Source of the DNA: a bacterium | Lineage (GTDB): Bacteria > Fidelibacterota > Marinisomatia > Marinisomatales > Marinisomataceae | Assembly (NCBI GenBank): GCA_023255095.1 | Contig: JALRJJ010000130.1 | Location: 1-8,730, forward strand | Reading direction: 5' to 3' | DNA length: 8,730 bases | Shown here: positions 5,028-8,730 of the stretch, piece by piece | How positions within the stretch are numbered: position 1 is the first letter of the stretch | Layout of the letters: the number at the start of each line of letters is the position of its first letter | Position numbers and translations under genes: made by a program | Notes under the pieces: generated by a model | Seen by the model: the letters and a program-made list of their open reading frames with translations, nothing else | The model's database searches: none | Told to the model about the DNA's origin: nothing

Positions 5028-5878
5028 TATTTTTTTTCTTTTCTTATTTTTGACATTTCTTCCCAAAGAGAATAGGGGATTTTTGAGAGATCGCTAAATT
5101 CTCCAGCTCCCGCAAGCCATTCCCCTCCATCAATAGTCACAACCTCTCCATTAATATATCCAGAACCATCAGACATTAAATATGAGGCTAGGTTTTCAAG
5201 CTCATGTCTTTCTCCAAAACGTTTCATAGGGATTTTTTCTTTCATTGAGTTTTCAAATTCCTCAAAACCTGGGGGCATGAGTCTTGACCATGCACCTTTT
5301 GTGGGGAAAGGACCGGGAGCAATTGCATTAAATCGAATGTTAAATTTGCCCCACTCTACTGCTAAAGATCTAGTCATGGCTAAAACACCCGCCTTGGCGC
5401 AAGCTGAAGGAACAACAAACGGAGAGCCTGTCCAAGCGTATGTCGTAACAATATTTAAAATGGTTCCGCTTTTATTATCAATCATCTCTTTTCCAATAAT
5501 TGAGGTGCAGTTCCAGGTTCCCATTAAAACGATATCTACAATTGATTTAAAACCATTCTGAGAAAGCATTTCAGTTGGAGAGATAAAATTTCCGGCCGCA
5601 TTATTCAATAGTCCGTTTATTACCCCAAACTCTTTCTTTGAACAATCTAAAAGGTGTTGAACATCTTCAGGTTTGCGAACGTCGCCATCTACAGATAAAA
5701 CTTTAATACCCAGATTTTTAAATTCATTTTCTGTTTCTTTTAAAATATCTTTTCTTCTGCCAAAGATGACAACATTAGCCCCGAGCTCTCCAAAGCGTCT
5801 GGCCATACTTTTACCCAGGCCTGAACCGCCGCCTGTGACAATGATATTTTTATTTTTAAGAAGATTGCTTTCGAACAT
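5027..5878 (-). CDS. SDR oxidoreductase resembling 2,4-dienoyl-CoA reductase (DECR type)
   Basis: This 283-residue NADPH-type SDR has TGGGSGLG at 15-22 and FGRRKD from 39, where arginines follow the second strand. The body closely follows mammalian DECR1 and related bacterial enzymes: NNAAGNFISPTE (92-103), then VTTYAWTGSPFVVPSACAKA from 144, then RFNAIAPGPFPTKGAWSRL from 182. The catalytic layout is DECR's rather than the usual YxxxK: Tyr147 lies 15 residues before Lys162, with Ser158 between. These enzymes reduce 2,4-dienoyl-CoA esters so that beta-oxidation of unsaturated fatty acids can continue. The C-terminus extends past the IDGG motif by about 33 residues (GEWLAGAGEFSDL and on). It begins 4 bp after the small membrane-protein gene and overlaps the next SDR as TAATG. 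The family call is strong; use of dienoyl-CoA is inferred from similarity. Confidence 0.9.
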   Translation of the reverse strand: MFESNLLKNKNIIVTGGGSGLGKSMARRFGELGANVVIFGRRKDILKETENEFKNLGIKVLSVDGDVRKPEDVQHLLDCSKKEFGVINGLLNNAAGNFISPTEMLSQNGFKSIVDIVLMGTWNCTSIIGKEMIDNKSGTILNIVTTYAWTGSPFVVPSACAKAGVLAMTRSLAVEWGKFNIRFNAIAPGPFPTKGAWSRLMPPGFEEFENSMKEKIPMKRFGERHELENLASYLMSDGSGYINGEVVTIDGGEWLAGAGEFSDLSKIPYSLWEEMSKIRKEKK

Positions 5879-5882
5879 AGGT

Positions 5883-6194
5883 TTATTTTAGTAGGTTAAT
5901 ATTGTTTTCAATTGTTTCTTTTTTTTCTTTCATTGGATTGATAATATTTTCCTCTATCGTATCGCTAAGTTTTTCTTCTTGAAGTTTAAAATCTGAGTAG
6001 AGACTTTCAAAAGTAGGAACAGGCTGACCAGTAAAAACCAAATATAAACAATATATCAAATAAAGAGTTAAACCAAGTGAAACAAGCTTAAATAATTTTT
6101 TCACTACTGAAAATGCAAGCAGTGTAATTACTACTATTGAAACAGCCAAATAAGATGGGTTGCTTAATATGCTATCAAAAAATGAATCAATCAT
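5883..6194 (-). CDS. Small two-helix membrane protein, function unknown
   Basis: I do not recognise a family for this 103-residue protein. Hydrophobic segments at about 14-31 and 37-55 are separated by a short basic turn (KKLFK, 32-36), which predicts a membrane hairpin with the loop on the cytoplasmic side. The C-terminal half (about 62-103) is charged and probably helical (LQEEKLSDTIEEN, then KEKKETIENN), possibly a short coiled coil. There is no cleavable signal peptide or lipobox. It is the first gene of the minus-strand operon, 4 bp before the DECR-like SDR, and is divergent from lptD across 74 bp. The conserved position and membrane pattern make it a real gene rather than a chance frame, but no role can be assigned. 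It could be a membrane anchor or a cell-envelope accessory protein. Confidence 0.7.
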   Translation of the reverse strand: MIDSFFDSILSNPSYLAVSIVVITLLAFSVVKKLFKLVSLGLTLYLIYCLYLVFTGQPVPTFESLYSDFKLQEEKLSDTIEENIINPMKEKKETIENNINLLK

Positions 6195-6219
6195 AATAAA
6201 GAAATTAATACATTTTAAA

Positions 6220-6228
6220 TATACTATA
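6220..6228. promoter_or_regulatory. Palindromic -10-like element between lptD and the SDR operon
   Basis: The 74-bp divergent intergenic region (6195-6268) holds TATACTATA at 6220-6228. It reads TATACT on the plus strand (6220-6225) and TATAGT on the minus strand (6228-6223), each matching TATAAT at five of six positions. One site could therefore drive transcription both ways, toward lptD (leader of about 35-40 bases) and toward the small membrane-protein gene. No convincing -35 box accompanies either direction. The rest of the region shows no terminator or riboswitch-like structure that I can see. Confidence 0.35.
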
Positions 6229-6268
6229 CAAAAATGAATCCATTGTTCTTAATTTTGTAAATTATTTT

Positions 6269-8730
6269 ATGATTAAAAAAACCCTTTCATTTTTAGTGCT
6301 ACTCAGTGCTCTTTTCACTCAAAATTTAAAACTTATTAGCGCTGATCAACTCACTAACTCCACACAAAATGGCGAAAAAGTTGTTCGCTTAGAAGGTAAT
6401 GTCATTTTTGAACAAGACTCACTTGTTTTAAAAGCTCAAAAGGCCATTAGATTTATTGAACAGGACATATTAGAGCTTAATGGCAACGTGGAGCTGGAAG
6501 ACAAATCAAAAAGGATGGCAGCAGATATAATTGTCTTCGATTCAAAAAACAATATAATTGAATTAAAAAATAATACCTCCATTCAATTTAATGGCTATTC
6601 TCTTGTAAGCGACCAAGCAGTTTTCAACCGTGAAACGAATATTATTGATTTAGAAAAACAACCCAAAATTTTTGAAGCTTCCAATGAAATTCAAGGAACT
6701 CAAATAATAGTTGCTATCGAGGGAGATTTAATTAAAAATGTTGAAGTTATAGGAAAGGGTGTCATAATCAACAGAGATTTAGAATCAAAATTTTCTAACC
6801 AAAATATCTTACGAGCAGAAAAAATAAATGTTTCATTCTTGGATGGATTTTTAAAATTCATTTCACTTGAAAATATGGCCTCTTCAGAATTTTATATCAA
6901 TAATGGGTCAGAGACAGAGGGTAAGAATTTGATTACTGGAGACTTGATTACTGTAGATTTTTTAAATCAAGAAATCATTTCAATGAAGGCCTCAGGTGGA
7001 ATAATGGGTAATTATAAAAGATTTTCATCCAATACATCCCCAAATGAAGAGATTGATTATTTTGCTGAAAAAGCTGATTTCAATTTTGAAAACAACAAAA
7101 CGAAACTTTATGGGGAATCGTCCATTAACTACGGAGATGTCAACATAAGTGCTGCTAGCATTGAAATGGATTTAAAATCAGAAATTCTTAGCGCCTTTTC
7201 TTTTAATCCATTCAATAAAGAAGAAAAAATCACTCCGAAATTCACAGAAAAAAATAATTCTCCTGTGTATGGGAATGAAATAACATACAATCTCCAGTCT
7301 GGAAATGGAAAGATTGTTCAGGGAGAAACCCGCGTGCAAGATACGCTTTATACTGGCAGAGTAATTACCACTGTAAACGATTCTACTTTTTTAATGAATG
7401 ATTGTATTTTTACAAACTGTAACTCCAAATCTTTCTACATAGGTAGCAAAAATGTTAAAATTTTATATAATGATAAAGTAATTGCGCGCCCTTTAAATAT
7501 TTACATTGGCGGAATACCTATTTTAGGAATACCAGTAGCAATTTTCCCTCACTCTTCAAGTGAAAGAAGGGGTGGCTGGATAATGCCATCAATCGGTAGT
7601 TCAAATTTTAGAGGAACTTATTTAGATGGGTTGGGGTATTATTTCGCCCCTAATGATTATTTTGGATCGGAGAACCTAATAACTTTTGCTGATAAGCAAG
7701 GGGTAATATTCGAATCAAAAAACATTTATTCAAAAAAATATTCATATAATGGCAATATCAACTTCCGCACACGAAAGTTTCTAGCGAATGAAGAACAAAA
7801 TATCACTAATCTTAATCAAAACAACATAACAGACTACTCAATTCTTTGGAACCACAATCAAATATTAAGAAAAAATCAATCATTAAGCGCGAATGTGAAC
7901 TTTTCAAGTTCAGGTTCTTTGAATAGAGAAACAAGTTTAGACTTAAGCGAAAGATTAGACCAAAAAACAAGGTCTATCGTTCGTTATAGCAAAAATTGGT
8001 CCAAAGAAAATATATCTCTTTCGTTGAGCCTTGATAATTCTCAGGATCTCCTAGCAGAAGAAAAAGTAATAATGGGTTCAGATTTTTTTATTAATCCACA
8101 GAACAAAAACTCTACTATTATAAAAAATAGCGGTTCTCTTCCAAACGTTTATCTAAGAGTGGGAAGAAGAAATGTAAGTTTGCCTTTTATAGAAAATTCT
8201 TTTTTGTCAGATTTGCAGTGGGACTATAGTTCGCAACTTAAAACAGTAAGTAAAAACTTTTATAAAGCAGAAGAGTTCATATCTGAAAACAATCAATCTC
8301 AATTGCGCTGGTCAACAAAAAATAATGGCGAAATCAAAGTGTATCACGATTCCAATTCAATGATGAAAAATAATTTTTCTCTCAATGCTCCATTTACACT
8401 TTTCAGATATATTTCTGTAAATCCAAATGCAAATCTTAACTTAGATTTTGTTAATCAATATCAAGGTATCTTAAAAACCGATGAAGCAGAGTCTGTGGGT
8501 CTTCAGTCCGGAATTAAAGAAAGACTAACGGGAAACTTTTCAATTAATTTGTACACAAAAATTTATGGGGTATTACCCCTAAAGCTTGGAAAAATAAAAT
8601 CTATTAGGCATGTAATTTCTCCAAGAATAAGCTATACTTACTCTCCCGGTTACTTGAATAATAATAATTATTTTATCAATGTTGACGACGAAACAATTGA
8701 TATTTTTCAAGGGTCTCTAATTGGTTCTAC
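6269..8730 (+). CDS. lptD: LPS-assembly outer-membrane protein LptD, C-terminus beyond the window
   Basis: An open frame of 820 codons runs from ATG at 6269 off the right edge. A signal peptide (MIKK, hydrophobic core, cleavage likely after ISA at 23-25) leads to an LptA/OstA-type beta-jellyroll region. Typical phrases are EGNVIF (42-47) and LELNGNVELED, and similar repeats continue to about residue 378. The LptD core follows: a Cys379/Cys384 pair, then VIARPLNIYIGGIPILGIP (404-422), then RRGGWIMPSIGSS and GYYFAPNDYFG through about 466. The remainder alternates polar and hydrophobic residues, as expected of beta-barrel strands. LptD takes LPS from the periplasmic Lpt bridge and, with LptE, inserts it into the outer leaflet. 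The jellyroll region, about 350 residues, is longer than that of E. coli LptD. No Shine-Dalgarno site precedes the start. It is divergent from the SDR operon. Product call is firm. Confidence 0.92.
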   Translation, partial: MIKKTLSFLVLLSALFTQNLKLISADQLTNSTQNGEKVVRLEGNVIFEQDSLVLKAQKAIRFIEQDILELNGNVELEDKSKRMAADIIVFDSKNNIIELKNNTSIQFNGYSLVSDQAVFNRETNIIDLEKQPKIFEASNEIQGTQIIVAIEGDLIKNVEVIGKGVIINRDLESKFSNQNILRAEKINVSFLDGFLKFISLENMASSEFYINNGSETEGKNLITGDLITVDFLNQEIISMKASGGIMGNYKRFSSNTSPNEEIDYFAEKADFNFENNKTKLYGESSINYGDVNISAASIEMDLKSEILSAFSFNPFNKEEKITPKFTEKNNSPVYGNEITYNLQSGNGKIVQGETRVQDTLYTGRVITTVNDSTFLMNDCIFTNCNSKSFYIGSKNVKILYNDKVIARPLNIYIGGIPILGIPVAIFPHSSSERRGGWIMPSIGSSNFRGTYLDGLGYYFAPNDYFGSENLITFADKQGVIFESKNIYSKKYSYNGNINFRTRKFLANEEQNITNLNQNNITDYSILWNHNQILRKNQSLSANVNFSSSGSLNRETSLDLSERLDQKTRSIVRYSKNWSKENISLSLSLDNSQDLLAEEKVIMGSDFFINPQNKNSTIIKNSGSLPNVYLRVGRRNVSLPFIENSFLSDLQWDYSSQLKTVSKNFYKAEEFISENNQSQLRWSTKNNGEIKVYHDSNSMMKNNFSLNAPFTLFRYISVNPNANLNLDFVNQYQGILKTDEAESVGLQSGIKERLTGNFSINLYTKIYGVLPLKLGKIKSIRHVISPRISYTYSPGYLNNNNYFINVDDETIDIFQGSLIGS

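Noticed and set aside
5028..5066. Longer N-terminus for the downstream SDR from ATG at 5066
   Set aside because: It adds 13 lysine-rich residues within the upstream SDR coding region. ATG at 5027 gives a TAATG coupling and a normal distance to the Rossmann motif.
5277..5891. Two plus-strand open frames (5277-5561 and 5673-5891) opposite the DECR-like SDR
   Set aside because: Both mirror conserved SDR segments and show no family features; composition follows the opposite strand.
6234..6260. Eight-codon open frame (MNPLFLIL) in the leader of lptD
   Set aside because: No Shine-Dalgarno site, no regulatory codon pattern and no alternative hairpins visible; very short frames are expected by chance in AT-rich leaders.
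1..8730. Mobile element, CRISPR, prophage or toxin-antitoxin content
   Set aside because: No direct-repeat arrays, terminal inverted repeats, transposase, integrase or phage motifs, and no tRNA-like cloverleaf were found. Base composition looks even across the window.

Overview
The window is AT-rich (roughly two thirds A+T by eye), densely coded bacterial DNA carrying ten protein genes. The genes at both edges are cut by the window. I see no rRNA, tRNA, CRISPR array, insertion sequence or phage gene. The last gene encodes a large LptD, so the organism has an outer membrane with LPS. Its conserved core (RPxxxYIGxxPxxxxP, then a GxxxPSxGSS...GYYxAPNDY block) resembles LptD of the Bacteroidota/Ignavibacteria/Marinimicrobia side of the tree more than proteobacterial LptD. 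Low GC, tight packing, overlapping genes and few Shine-Dalgarno sites would suit a marine planktonic FCB-group bacterium such as Candidatus Marinimicrobia (SAR406). That placement is inference from recall and was not computed.

Layout. At 1-370 (minus) is the 5' part of a Lon N-terminal-domain protein. Divergent from it, 420-2035 (plus) is a tight three-gene run: a small VOC/glyoxalase-fold protein, a DUF1295 membrane protein, and an azurin-like cupredoxin lipoprotein whose start overlaps the preceding stop. A 61-bp gap with a near-perfect Fur-box palindrome follows, then an FTR1 iron permease (2097-3011) with an unusual C-terminal four-cysteine zinc-ribbon-like tail. A CoA-pyrophosphatase-type NUDIX gene (minus) overlaps the FTR1 end tail to tail, and its start codon overlaps head to head with that of a HAD hydrolase (plus). 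The HAD stop shares TTAA with the stop of a minus-strand operon (6194 to 4278): small membrane protein, 2,4-dienoyl-CoA-reductase-like SDR, classical SDR. From a shared AT-rich intergenic region the lptD gene (plus, from 6269) runs off the right edge.

How the genes may work together. The clearest functional unit is iron uptake: an FTR1 permease behind a probable Fur operator, next to a type-1-copper lipoprotein that could handle iron redox chemistry or electron transfer outside the inner membrane. The two SDRs probably act on acyl-CoA or lipid intermediates, and the CoA-type NUDIX would fit CoA turnover. LptD builds the LPS outer leaflet. Otherwise the region reads as ordinary chromosome. The points of interest are the Fur/FTR1/cupredoxin arrangement, the FTR1 zinc-ribbon tail, and very compact gene boundaries that suggest leaderless mRNAs.
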